NCBI GenBank assembly: GCA_913009475.1
Contig: CAJVYJ010000023.1
Location: 1 to 15,572, forward strand
DNA length: 15,572 nt
Source of the DNA: an uncultured Actinomycetes bacterium
GTDB lineage: Bacteria > Actinomycetota > Aquicultoria > CAJVYJ01
Reading direction: 5' to 3'
This document shows, one piece after another, positions 7,037 to 13,379 of this stretch. A program made the translations under genes and the position numbers. A model generated the notes under the pieces. That model did not search any database, was not told the DNA's origin, and saw nothing but the letters and a program-made list of their open reading frames with translations. How positions within the stretch are numbered: the stretch's first letter is position 1; every line of letters begins with the position of its first letter.

Positions 7037-7531
7037 ATGGAAGATTCCGCAAGTGGCCATCTACCCCACGCGGGTATTAGCGCGATTTTTGGTTTACTGG
7101 AAATGTTGGATGATCTTGGCGACGACGAAGATATTTATAAATTGGGGCAGTCGTTAAATTACGAGCTTGATGATATATTGCCGGTGATTGAAGCAGCTGA
7201 GCTGTTGGGTTTTGTCATAATAAAGGAAGGGGATATCGCGATGACTCCCTTAGGTAAAGAGTTGGTGGAAAAAGATGTTGACGGACGCAAGGCGGTTCTA
7301 TGCGAGCGTTTGAAAGAGCACCCGGTTTTTAAAGAGATAATAGTCGGCATTAGATCCCGCCGCGACCACCAGTTATCGCGCCATTTTTTGTTGGAAATGT
7401 TTGAGGCTCATTTTTCTCCGGAAGAGTCCGAGCGGCAATTGCAGACTGCCATTGATTGGGGTCGGTACGCCGAGTTGATCGGCTATAACGCGGAAACCGA
7501 AGAGATGTATCTCGATGAGTCGCAAGAGTAA
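7037..7531 (+). CDS. Stand-alone AAA-associated C-terminal domain protein of the ABC importer
   Basis: This 164-residue protein matches the AAA-associated domain usually fused to the C-terminus of NitT/TauT ATPases (AAA_assoc_C, PF09821, as I recall it). Family-like stretches are the GLLEMLDD start, a winged-helix-like middle (DDILPVIEAAELLGF, then MTPLGKELVEKD) and the end IDWGRYAELIGY. In related systems it is thought to regulate the ATPase; the exact role is unclear. It is read in the same frame as the ATPase, separated by TAG plus five sense codons, and begins at ATG after GGAGG (7021-7025) with an eleven-base spacing. That points to separate translation with coupling, although an old fusion broken by a nonsense mutation is an alternative. 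No signal peptide or membrane segment is visible. Confidence 0.87.
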   Translation: MEDSASGHLPHAGISAIFGLLEMLDDLGDDEDIYKLGQSLNYELDDILPVIEAAELLGFVIIKEGDIAMTPLGKELVEKDVDGRKAVLCERLKEHPVFKEIIVGIRSRRDHQLSRHFLLEMFEAHFSPEESERQLQTAIDWGRYAELIGYNAETEEMYLDESQE

Positions 7532-7605
7532 GGAGGGGATCGGGCGCAGACCTTTGATCGCCGTGAAGGCTGACGCTTTTTGTCATTCTCAGCCCTCCTA
7601 CGTTT

Positions 7606-7718
7606 GTCATTCTCAGCTTGACTGGGAATCCAGGTAAAGAGGTGCATCGGGCAAGAGTATGTAAAACATTAAAAAGCACGGTTGACCGTGGATTCCCGAT
7701 CGGGGTCGGGAATGACAG
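7606..7718 (+). repeat. MITE-like interspersed repeat, copy 3
   Basis: A 113-base element starting GTCATTCTCAGC and ending GGGAATGAC, matching the inverted copy at 3897-4009: 42 identical bases at the left, a diverged middle, and a conserved CCGATCGGGGTCGGG block at the right. A partial extra left end (TGTCATTCTCAGCCCTCC, 7581-7598) precedes it. The intergenic stretch 7532-7787 holds only repeats. Confidence 0.75.
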
Positions 7719-7750
7719 GCGTAAAATGGTACGGGAATGACAGTGAATGC

Positions 7751-7774
7751 GTAGGGGCGGAGTTTATCTCCGCC
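7751..7774. repeat. GTAGGGGCGG hairpin repeat, copy 2, next to the pgeF start
   Basis: GGCGGAG (7756-7762) pairs with CTCCGCC (7768-7774) around a five-base loop. Compared with the copy at 1593-1616 both arms have changed while pairing is kept. It touches the first possible start codon of pgeF (GTG 7776) and may have reshaped the gene's translation signals. Confidence 0.65.
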
Positions 7775-7787
7775 TGTGAGGAATCTA

Positions 7788-8555
7788 TTGAAATTAGTTA
7801 ATAAAGGTGAATTGGAGTATTTTACCGACCCTGAGCTTTTAAAAAAAGCGGGCATATTAGTAGCTTTTACTACGCGGCTCGGTGGTGTCAGCCGGGCTCC
7901 TTATAATTCTCTAAATTTAGCCCATCATGTTGGCGATAGTGATAAAGATGTAACTAGTAATCGGGGGTTGGCCGCCGCGGCATTGGGGTTTGAAGCGAAG
8001 CGGCTGGTAACTGTTGAGCAAGTTCATGGAACCAACATAAGAAAGGTCAGCGGTAATGGAGCGTCCGCCGGCCCATTGGTCGCCACTGACGCCATAATCA
8101 CCGCTGAAACTCAAACGCCGCTCATTATTCATACCGCTGACTGTGTGCCCATCATTATAGTTGAGCCGAAGGCGCCTTTAATTGCCGTAGTCCATGCGGG
8201 ATGGCGTGGTTCGTTAGCTCAAATCGTCTTTTTGACCGTGAAAAAAATAGTCGAGGATTTTCAGCTGTCGGCTGCTGATATGTCGGCTTATATCGGTCCC
8301 GCCATCCGAGCTTGTTCGTATGAAGTCGATAGTCAACTTCACCAGCGCTTTCGCCGGTCTTTCCCGCGCGTAGTCGGGGAAGAACGGATTTTGGACCTGC
8401 CAACCGTCAATATCGACCAACTTATGGTTGCGGGCCTTAATCCGGATAATATTCATGACCTGGGTTTATGCACCGCTTGCCAAGCAGAACTGTTTTACTC
8501 ATATCGCCGGGATAAAACTACAGGCCGCTTAGGAGCTATCGCGATGATTACGTGA
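7788..8555 (+). CDS. pgeF: Peptidoglycan editing factor / purine nucleoside phosphorylase-like multicopper family protein PgeF (YfiH, YlmD)
   Basis: Cytoplasmic enzyme of the YfiH/DUF152 family (laccase-like domain). Members remove wrongly incorporated L-Ser-containing UDP-MurNAc in E. coli, and other members act on purine nucleosides. The metal-site residues are present: His80 in VHGTNI, Cys119 in HTADCVPI and His136 in HAGWRG, plus GPAIRACSYEV. The length of about 255 residues is normal. Start choice: GAGGA (7778-7782) lies five bases before TTG 7788, which I prefer. GTG 7776 in the same frame is possible but has poor spacing and abuts a repeat; TTG 7812 is a third option. It is the first gene of the division cluster, as ylmD is in Bacillus. 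Confidence 0.93.
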   Translation: MKLVNKGELEYFTDPELLKKAGILVAFTTRLGGVSRAPYNSLNLAHHVGDSDKDVTSNRGLAAAALGFEAKRLVTVEQVHGTNIRKVSGNGASAGPLVATDAIITAETQTPLIIHTADCVPIIIVEPKAPLIAVVHAGWRGSLAQIVFLTVKKIVEDFQLSAADMSAYIGPAIRACSYEVDSQLHQRFRRSFPRVVGEERILDLPTVNIDQLMVAGLNPDNIHDLGLCTACQAELFYSYRRDKTTGRLGAIAMIT

Positions 8556-8611
8556 TGACTCTAGCATTATTTTGTCTTAAAAGTTAGAATGTTTAATAAA
8601 CGGAGGATTAA

Positions 8612-9262
8612 ATGCGTAAGACGTTTCATGAAGAGCTTAAATCTTTTAGGGCGAAAATATTTGAGATGGGCCGCTTGGTAGAGCATGCCATCGATAATTC
8701 CGTCAAGTCCCTAATCAATAATGATGAAGACCTTGCCGCCATAGTAATTGCCGGTGATGATGAGGTTGATAATTTAAATCTGGAAATTGAAAAAGAGTCT
8801 ATGTATGTCATAGCTCGGCAATGTCCGGTCGCCGGTGATCTGCGGCTGGTCTTCTCGATTCTTTTTATCAGTATTCATCTGGAGCGCATGGGGGATCTAT
8901 CGCTTAATATGGCTAAAATCGCTCGGCGCACTAATGAGGAAGAAAGTCTGCCGCGTCTTTTGGATTTAATATCCAAAATGGGTGATCAAGTGCGACTTGT
9001 AGTTAAAACGAGTTTAGAGGCTTTTGAAAAAAGCGACGTTGAATTAGCCAGGACTCTACCGAAGCTTGACGACCCTATCGATGATTACTTTAAAACTTTC
9101 TTTAAAGAGTTAGCCAGCGTGGCGGCTAAAAAAGGCACTTTTGAATGGGCCAGCAATATGGTCTTGGCCAGCCGCTATTTGGAAAGAATCGCGGACCACG
9201 CGGTTGATATCGGTGAGCTGATCACCTACCTGGTAACCGGGGTCAAGGAAGAGTGGGATTAA
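8612..9262 (+). CDS. phoU: Phosphate transport regulator PhoU
   Basis: Cytoplasmic helical-bundle protein that couples the Pst phosphate transporter to the PhoR/PhoB two-component system and restrains phosphate uptake. Two PhoU domains are readable. The first spans about residues 15-100, with MGRLVEHAID, a DDEVDNLN metal-ligand-like stretch and an ARQCPVAGDLRL segment. The second spans about 118-205, with PKLDDPIDD and SRYLERIADHAVDIGE. At 216 residues it is full length. The ribosome site CGGAGG precedes the ATG by six bases. No pst genes are adjacent; instead it sits between pgeF and yggS, which normally neighbour one another. Its stop codon overlaps the presumed yggS start. Confidence 0.95.
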   Translation: MRKTFHEELKSFRAKIFEMGRLVEHAIDNSVKSLINNDEDLAAIVIAGDDEVDNLNLEIEKESMYVIARQCPVAGDLRLVFSILFISIHLERMGDLSLNMAKIARRTNEEESLPRLLDLISKMGDQVRLVVKTSLEAFEKSDVELARTLPKLDDPIDDYFKTFFKELASVAAKKGTFEWASNMVLASRYLERIADHAVDIGELITYLVTGVKEEWD

Positions 9263-9935
9263 TAAATTAATAGTTAATAATATTAAATCGGTAAAAGAGC
9301 GAATAGCGGCCACGTGTGCTCAGGTCGGGCGTAGGCCCGATGAAATCAAGATGGTGGCTGTTTCCAAAACGGTTGACACTATAAAAGCTCTGGAGGCCGT
9401 CCAGGCCGGCGTAACTGACCTGGGAGAAAACCGAACCGCTGAGATGGCCGCTAAATATCGATTTATCGGTGATAAAGCCAAATGGCATTTTATCGGCCAT
9501 CTGCAAAAGAATAAAGTTAAGAAAATTATTAATTTTGTTGATTTAATCCATTCGTTGGACAGTCTATCATTGGCTGAAGAGATAGATACGCGCGCGCGGC
9601 AAATTAATAAAGTCCAGCCGGCCTTAATTGAGCTCAATATTTCAGGTGAGAAAAGCAAATATGGCTTGCATCCTGATGAAGTTTTTGCTTTTATTAAAGA
9701 AGTGAATAATTTTACTAATTTAAAAATCGTTGGTCTGATGACGATGGCTCCGTGGGGCGCATCATTTGAGCAAGCACGCCAAATATTTCGTGGTTTAAGG
9801 AAGTTACGTGATGACTTGCAGCCGAATATACCCGATATCACTAGACTATCAATGGGAATGACTGATGATTTTGAGGCGGCTATTTTAGAGGGCGCCGACA
9901 TAGTCCGTATCGGTAGAGCTATTTTTAACAACTAA
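9258..9935 (+). CDS. yggS: PLP homeostasis protein YggS (PROSC family), apparent AUU start
   Basis: Pyridoxal-5'-phosphate-binding protein of the YggS/YlmE/PROSC family, involved in vitamin B6 and amino-acid balance. Family marks include VAVSKT with the PLP-lysine, GENRTAEMAAK, WHFIGHLQKNK, a GLMTMAPWG segment and LSMGMTDDFEAAI. The first ATG (9351) falls at VAVSKT and would remove the conserved N-terminal helix. The same frame is open upstream and encodes a good N-terminus (SVKERIAATC, then GRRPDEIKMVAVSKT), but contains no ATG, GTG or TTG. The likeliest start is ATT at 9258, which overlaps the phoU TAA and lies eight bases after AAGGA. That gives 225 residues, the usual family size. Start uncertain, identity firm. 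A sequence error is the alternative. Confidence 0.93.
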   Translation: MNKLIVNNIKSVKERIAATCAQVGRRPDEIKMVAVSKTVDTIKALEAVQAGVTDLGENRTAEMAAKYRFIGDKAKWHFIGHLQKNKVKKIINFVDLIHSLDSLSLAEEIDTRARQINKVQPALIELNISGEKSKYGLHPDEVFAFIKEVNNFTNLKIVGLMTMAPWGASFEQARQIFRGLRKLRDDLQPNIPDITRLSMGMTDDFEAAILEGADIVRIGRAIFNN

Positions 9936-9990
9936 AAAAGTTTGAGGATTTGTCTCTATCTTACTTAACTACTAAGTGTAAGGAGGACGT

Positions 9991-10461
9991 ATGCGAGAAG
10001 TTTGGCAAAAAGCTTTAGCTTATTTTGGTTTGGCTGAAGATGAGTTTTACCGGGAAGAAGATGATGATTTTGATGAGGATAGTATCTATCAGGAGACTTC
10101 TTCAACGGTAAGGAAAATTAATCGTTCCCCCGATCTTCAACGTGCGGAACGGGCTTCAAGTCTGCGTTCGGTGGCGCCGCCGGGGCGTGTACATATAATT
10201 GAGCCGAGAAACTATAACGACGCTCAGGCCATCGCCGATAAATTCAAGTCTAAAATACCGGTCATAATCAACCTTCAAGAGTGCGATCAAGATCTGGCGA
10301 AGAGGATTATCGATTTTGTCAGCGGCCTTACTTATGGGCTTAACGGCAACATGCGGAGAATATCCGATAAAGTTTTTCTCGTGACACCCAGTAATGTTAC
10401 CGTGAGCGCGGAAGAGAAACGCCGCCTGCGGCAGCGTGGTTTCTTTTTCGATAAGCTATAA
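9991..10461 (+). CDS. sepF: Cell division protein SepF
   Basis: Cytoplasmic protein that links FtsZ to the membrane in Gram-positive-type bacteria. The N-terminal stretch VWQKALAYFGL could be the membrane-binding amphipathic helix. An acidic linker follows (EEDDDFDEDS). The SepF core (DUF552) spans about residues 64-150, with VHIIEPRNYNDAQ, a PVIINLQ strand, a RIIDFVSGLTYG helix and a KVFLVTPSNV strand. At 156 residues the size is typical. The start is firm: AAGGAGGA ends three bases before the ATG region. It lies in the usual ylm order after yggS. The next gene starts about ten bases after its stop. Confidence 0.95.
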   Translation: MREVWQKALAYFGLAEDEFYREEDDDFDEDSIYQETSSTVRKINRSPDLQRAERASSLRSVAPPGRVHIIEPRNYNDAQAIADKFKSKIPVIINLQECDQDLAKRIIDFVSGLTYGLNGNMRRISDKVFLVTPSNVTVSAEEKRRLRQRGFFFDKL

Positions 10462-10471
10462 ATTGACTGGT

Positions 10472-11284
10472 ATGCCTAGTCAAGTAGCTTTTATCGGTGC
10501 CGGTAAGATGGCGGAGGCCTTAATCAAGGGGGCTGTCGATACCCGAGCGTTGTTGCCCGCGGATATTATTGCCGTAGACATAGATAATAAACGCCTGGAA
10601 TATATCGAGAAGACCTATGGCGTTACTACCTCTAATGATAATATTGAAGCCGCGCGGCAAGCGAAAACAATCATCTTAGCTGTTAAGCCACAGGTAATCG
10701 ATAGTGTTTTAGAGAATATTCGCACGGCCGGCTTGAGCGGTAAACTTATAATCTCCATTGCCGCCGGCGTTACCACCAAGCATATCTTAGCGATTCTGGG
10801 GTCTGAACTTAATTTAGTCAGAGTAATGCCGAACGCCCCGGCCTTGGTCTCCCGCGGGATATCGGCTATCGCGGCTCCGCCGAATTTATCTGAAGCCGAG
10901 CAAGGCCTGATAGATAAAATATTTCGCTCTGTCGGTGAGGTTGTTTTTCTCGACGAATCTCTTATTAATCAAGTTACGGCTATATCCGGTTCGGGCCCGG
11001 CCTATTTTTTTTACTTCGTTAAAACACTCATTCAAGCTGGGGTAGATATCGGGCTAACCAAAAAAGTAGCAACACAACTGGCAAAAGCGACGATTATGGG
11101 TGCGGCCGTTATGCTGGACGCGACTGAGTTGGAAACGGAAGAGCTTATCGCGATGGTAGCCTCAAAAGGCGGCACTACCGAGGCGGCGCTGAAAGAATTT
11201 GACCAAAGCGGGGTCAGTGATACTATTGCCCAAGGCGTATTCGCGGCCTTTAAGCGGGCGCAAGAGTTGGATGAGAATGTTTAA
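10472..11284 (+). CDS. proC: Pyrroline-5-carboxylate reductase ProC
   Basis: Cytosolic NAD(P)H-dependent enzyme for the last step of proline synthesis. The N-terminus reads MPSQVAFIGAGKMAEAL, with the Rossmann glycines at 9-14. VMPNAPALV, ISGSGPAYFFYF and ASKGGTTEAAL are the classical family motifs. I place the start at ATG 10472, giving 270 residues, the normal size; an open frame upstream, from GTG 10436, would overlap sepF and adds no conserved sequence. TTG 10463 is another weak option. No clear ribosome site is seen, so translation may be coupled to sepF, which stops ten bases upstream. proC in this position is common in some Gram-positive division clusters and does not by itself imply a division role. 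Confidence 0.95.
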   Translation: MPSQVAFIGAGKMAEALIKGAVDTRALLPADIIAVDIDNKRLEYIEKTYGVTTSNDNIEAARQAKTIILAVKPQVIDSVLENIRTAGLSGKLIISIAAGVTTKHILAILGSELNLVRVMPNAPALVSRGISAIAAPPNLSEAEQGLIDKIFRSVGEVVFLDESLINQVTAISGSGPAYFFYFVKTLIQAGVDIGLTKKVATQLAKATIMGAAVMLDATELETEELIAMVASKGGTTEAALKEFDQSGVSDTIAQGVFAAFKRAQELDENV

Positions 11285-11320
11285 TAAGGGTGGAAGCTAG
11301 AAAGACATAGGTGAAAAGAA

Positions 11321-11608
11321 TTGTTTATTTCCAGTCTGGTCGATCGGATTATTGATATATATAGTTACATGCTGCTAATCAAGATTTTATTATCTTGGAT
11401 TCCGCTGCCGTCCCAGCCCCTGCTTGACCAGGCTGTTAAGGTGCTGGATGATTTAACCGAACCTTATTTAAATCTCTTTAGGCGTATATTGCCTACGGCT
11501 AATCTGGGCGGAGCGGGTATAGATTTTTCACCTATAATCGCCTTTTTTGTCCTGGATTATTTAATCAGGCCTCTTATTATAGGTATATTAATACAAGCGG
11601 GTATATAA
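11321..11608 (+). CDS. yggT: YggT family membrane protein
   Basis: Small integral membrane protein of the YggT/YlmG family, a standard member of the division cluster. Some members are linked to membrane or chloroplast-nucleoid organisation; the molecular function is not settled. The two hydrophobic segments (about residues 10-30 and 70-92) flank the family core: ILLSWIPLPSQPLL, then TEPYLNLFRRILP, then IDFSPIIAFFVLDYL. It starts at TTG, with AGGTGA (11309-11314) six bases upstream. At 95 residues it is normal length. It lies 36 bases after proC. Confidence 0.93.
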   Translation: MFISSLVDRIIDIYSYMLLIKILLSWIPLPSQPLLDQAVKVLDDLTEPYLNLFRRILPTANLGGAGIDFSPIIAFFVLDYLIRPLIIGILIQAGI

Positions 11609-11670
11609 TAGAGTGTATAACATTATATAAATAATGCGTGTCAGCCGGTTTACAGAGGCAAGCAGTTTTG

Positions 11671-11691
11671 TTACTCTAAAAGTTAGAGTAA
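11671..11691. promoter_or_regulatory. Inverted repeat upstream of divIVA
   Basis: TTACTCTAA (11671-11679), loop AAG, TTAGAGTAA (11683-11691): a perfect 9-bp stem 31 bases before the divIVA ATG. It is not followed by a T run, so it is more likely an operator or an mRNA hairpin than a terminator. Confidence 0.4.
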
Positions 11692-11721
11692 ATTCGGCAG
11701 TCCATTAACTAGGAGGTAAAA

Positions 11722-12864
11722 ATGAGTTTAACGCCCCTTGATATTCACCATAAAGAATTTCATCGAGCTATCCGCGGCTATAATGAGGAAGAAGTTGATG
11801 TTTTTTTAGATCAAGTGGCGGATGAGTTCGAGCGCATGTTCAACCAGAACCGGGAGTTGCAGGAAAAAGTTGAAAAGATGCAGGATAAAGTCAAGCAATA
11901 TGAAGGCTTGGAGCAGACGCTGCAAAAAGCTCTGTTAACGGCGCAGCGCGCGGCGGATGAAGTCCAGCAAAACGCTAAAAAAGAATCGGAACTTATAGTT
12001 AAGGACGCCGAGCTAAAAGCCAGAGAGATAATTCAAAATGTCGCTGCTAAAAAAGAAGAGGTAAAAATCGATTTAAATACCTTAAAAGGCGCGGAAAAAG
12101 ATTTTCGCTCACAATTTAAGAATATGTTGGAATCATATCTTAAAGAGATAAAAAAAATAGAAAATGGTGAACGGCGCGCGGCCGCGGCTAAAGTACAATC
12201 AGCACCCTCGACGCCGGAAAAAGATAAATCATCTAACCCAAGGCCTCAGCTTGATAAAAATAGGCCGGCTGGGATAAAGTCTCAATCCCAAGAGAAGGTC
12301 GATAGTAAGATAGAGGTAAAAATAGAGTCTAAGGCAGCGCCGATGGAGGGACCGAGCCAAGAGCCGAGTAGTCCTAAAAAAGAAGAAGATAAAAATAATA
12401 AGGCAATGGAGCCGGAAAAGAAGATGAAAATGCCGGAGAAGCCGGTCGATGATACTGAAGATAAATCCGATAAAAAGCCCCATACGCAAAAGGATTATGA
12501 TAATTACTTTAACGAATCCAGCTTTTTCAGCGATGAAGAGGAAGCTAAGACGGAACAGAATAATAACTCTCAAAAACAAGATAATGATACGCAAAAGTCT
12601 CAGGACGGCGGGAAGCCTGCGGAAGAGGCATCCGACGACGCCAATCCTATTGCCGACAATGTATTAGAATCCGATCAGTCGATTAGATACGACTATCCGG
12701 AAATGGAGATGGAGCCTAAAAATATCGATTCACCCAAATTTTCATCTTATTTCGCGGATGAGTTGGGTGATGCCGAAGACAGCAATACGAAAAGCGGCTC
12801 AAATGATAATAATGAAGCTGCCGGCTCCGGTCCCGACGACTCAGGCAGTAACGAAATCTCATAA
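11722..12864 (+). CDS. divIVA: DivIVA-domain protein with a long acidic low-complexity tail
   Basis: Coiled-coil scaffold that binds curved membrane at poles and septa and organises division or polar growth. The N-terminal DivIVA domain is clear: MSLTPLDIHHKEFHRAIRGY followed by NEEEVDVFLDQVADEFERM. A long coiled coil runs to about residue 145 (NRELQEKVEKMQDKVKQYEG, later LKEIKKIENGE). From about residue 150 to 380 the sequence is low complexity, rich in Lys, Glu, Asp, Ser, Asn and Pro, probably disordered, ending in an acidic, glycine- and serine-rich stretch. Bacillus DivIVA has about 165 residues, so the tail more than doubles it; actinobacterial homologues are also often extended. The start is firm, with AGGAGG seven bases before the ATG. 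The downstream DUF167 gene begins 12 bases after the stop. Confidence 0.93.
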   Translation: MSLTPLDIHHKEFHRAIRGYNEEEVDVFLDQVADEFERMFNQNRELQEKVEKMQDKVKQYEGLEQTLQKALLTAQRAADEVQQNAKKESELIVKDAELKAREIIQNVAAKKEEVKIDLNTLKGAEKDFRSQFKNMLESYLKEIKKIENGERRAAAAKVQSAPSTPEKDKSSNPRPQLDKNRPAGIKSQSQEKVDSKIEVKIESKAAPMEGPSQEPSSPKKEEDKNNKAMEPEKKMKMPEKPVDDTEDKSDKKPHTQKDYDNYFNESSFFSDEEEAKTEQNNNSQKQDNDTQKSQDGGKPAEEASDDANPIADNVLESDQSIRYDYPEMEMEPKNIDSPKFSSYFADELGDAEDSNTKSGSNDNNEAAGSGPDDSGSNEIS

Positions 12865-12876
12865 AAATATTCAATC

Positions 12877-13173
12877 GTGGTGTGGATAAAGCCGACAAAA
12901 GGCGGAGTCATTATTACAGTCTGGCTTCAACCTCGGGCGGCGCGCGCGAAAATCATCGGCCTCTATAACGACTCATTAAAAATCGCCGTCACCGCGCCGC
13001 CGCTGGAAGGCCAGGCCAATCGCCAGTGTTTGAAAATATTGGCAAAAACACTTAGAATCCCTCCCTCATCCCTGAAAATCATTGCCGGCGACACCAGCCG
13101 CCGCAAACAGATATTTATAAGCGGGGTCGATTGCTCAGACTTTATAGATATTATAAATTATAGGTCTAAATAG
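12877..13173 (+). CDS. DUF167 / UPF0235 (YggU family) protein
   Basis: Small cytoplasmic protein of unknown function. The family signature is readable: LQPRAARAKIIG near residue 20, then LKIAVTAPPLEGQANRQCLK and a C-terminal strand pattern IIAGDTSRRKQIFI. At 98 residues it is normal size. It starts at GTG 12877 (a second GTG follows directly at 12880), 12 bases after divIVA. The gene often lies next to yggT or divIVA in diverse bacteria, so the context supports the call, but no function follows from it. It closes the tight plus-strand cluster; no clear terminator follows in the AT-rich stretch after it. Confidence 0.92.
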   Translation: MVWIKPTKGGVIITVWLQPRAARAKIIGLYNDSLKIAVTAPPLEGQANRQCLKILAKTLRIPPSSLKIIAGDTSRRKQIFISGVDCSDFIDIINYRSK

Positions 13174-13227
13174 CATTTTTTGTTTAAAGATTTATTAAAT
13201 GTTATTATAGTACTAATAGATTAAATA

Positions 13228-13256
13228 TTGACAATACCAAGCATTTGCCTGATAAT
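13228..13256 (+). promoter_or_regulatory. Strong sigma70-type promoter for the secreted repeat protein
   Basis: TTGACA (13228-13233), a 17-base spacer, then GATAAT (13251-13256). The -35 is consensus and the -10 has one mismatch. The predicted leader is about 115 nt. It carries a small hairpin (AGCTAA 13276-13281 with TTAGCT 13284-13289) and a stray AAAGGAG at 13308-13314 with no open frame at the right distance. I recognise no known riboswitch. Confidence 0.75.
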
Positions 13257-13379
13257 AAAGAGAATCAAATAATAAAGCTAAAATTAGCTAACAATTAAAT
13301 TTATTGAAAGGAGTAAAGTCTAAGCTATTACTTGGTCATACTGTGTCAATTTTCTTATCTATTTTTGGAGGGGTTGCGT

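Noticed and set aside
7350..7855. Two minus-strand open frames around the pgeF leader
   Set aside because: Repeat-derived and overlapping the AAA-associated gene and pgeF; no recognisable domains.
9320..9931. A 203-residue minus-strand open frame opposite yggS
   Set aside because: Shadow of a strongly conserved gene; its length follows from the codon pattern of yggS.
12229..12667. Hydrophobic minus-strand frame and basic plus-strand frame within the divIVA tail
   Set aside because: They mirror the lysine/glutamate-rich low-complexity codons of the divIVA tail.
13257..13379. Possible riboswitch in the leader of the secreted-protein gene
   Set aside because: Only a 6-bp hairpin and AT-rich sequence; none of the conserved cores of riboswitches I know are visible.
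13332..13379. TTG start giving a 16-residue longer secreted protein
   Set aside because: No ribosome site at a good distance, and the extension would precede a textbook signal peptide that has its own ATG and GGAGGGG.
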